A DNA stretch of 14,693 nucleotides from assembly GCA_902489145.1 (NCBI GenBank), contig CABTYV010000035.1, positions 1 through 14,693 of the forward strand, read 5' to 3'. The notes below the pieces were generated by a model. That model did no database searches and had not been told where the DNA came from. It was given only the letters and a program-made list of their open reading frames with translations. Source of the stretch: an uncultured Tissierellia bacterium. GTDB taxonomy: Bacteria > Bacillota > Clostridia > Tissierellales > Peptoniphilaceae. The translations under genes and the position numbers were made by a program. Of the stretch, positions 14,646 through 14,693 are shown piece by piece (the first letter of the stretch is position 1; each line of letters starts with the position of its first letter).

Positions 14646-14685
14646 AAAGGGGAGGAAAACGGCCACCACCCGATTTTCCTCTACA
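14646..14685 (-). terminator. inverted repeat element, copy 2; terminator-like on the minus strand
   Basis: GAGGAAAA (14652-14659) and TTTTCCTC (14674-14681) form an 8-bp stem around a 14-nt loop, and both arms resemble copy 1, including the trailing CTACA. Read on the minus strand the stem is followed by CCC and then a T-run, so it may end a minus-strand gene lying beyond the window. A short TGACA/TGTCA hairpin (14630-14643) lies between the two copies. Confidence 0.45.
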
Positions 14686-14693
14686 CTAAAAAC

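Overview
The window looks like part of a chromosome from a GC-rich Firmicute (Bacillota), probably of the Clostridia/Tissierellia kind. The evidence is gene content and order: a Veg-family gene next to ispE (as in Bacillus), pcrA directly followed by ligA, a tsaE-tsaB-rimI-tsaD cluster, strong AGGAGG-type ribosome binding sites and clear intrinsic terminators. I cannot name a genus. Almost everything is housekeeping; I see no phage, transposase, CRISPR, rRNA or tRNA genes.

Region 1 (1-227) is non-coding and very G-rich on the minus strand. It holds a G-quadruplex motif, a GC hairpin followed by a T-run that may end the long operon, and a separate perfect hairpin. Region 2 (228-8985, minus) is a run of nine tightly packed genes with gaps of 27 nt or less or small overlaps, transcribed in the order tsaE, tsaB, rimI, tsaD, a YcdX-like PHP phosphatase, pcrA, ligA, rdgB, yfcE. 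It joins t6A tRNA modification and protein N-acetylation to DNA unwinding, DNA ligation and nucleotide-pool cleaning. Region 3 (9073-10596, plus) is murJ, the lipid II flippase, divergent from the operon and ending at a strong terminator that lies between it and galE.

Region 4 (10692-14232, minus) reads veg, ispE, a VanY-like envelope protein and galE, with its own promoters and terminators. IspE makes isoprenoid precursor (needed for undecaprenyl phosphate), GalE makes UDP-galactose, and the VanY-like protein is membrane anchored with an SH3b and an M15B-like domain, so with murJ this half leans to cell-envelope construction. Region 5 (14233-14693) holds the veg leader and a near-consensus veg promoter, then a 35-bp imperfect tandem repeat array with nested palindromes and two copies of a second inverted-repeat element.

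Most unusual: the M15B-like domain keeps the family framework but has lost all three expected zinc ligands and has Asp for the catalytic Glu, so it looks like a pseudo-peptidase. Next are the repeat array behind the veg promoter and an A9 run at the end of rimI, where a -1 slip would fuse RimI to TsaD with no stop in between.
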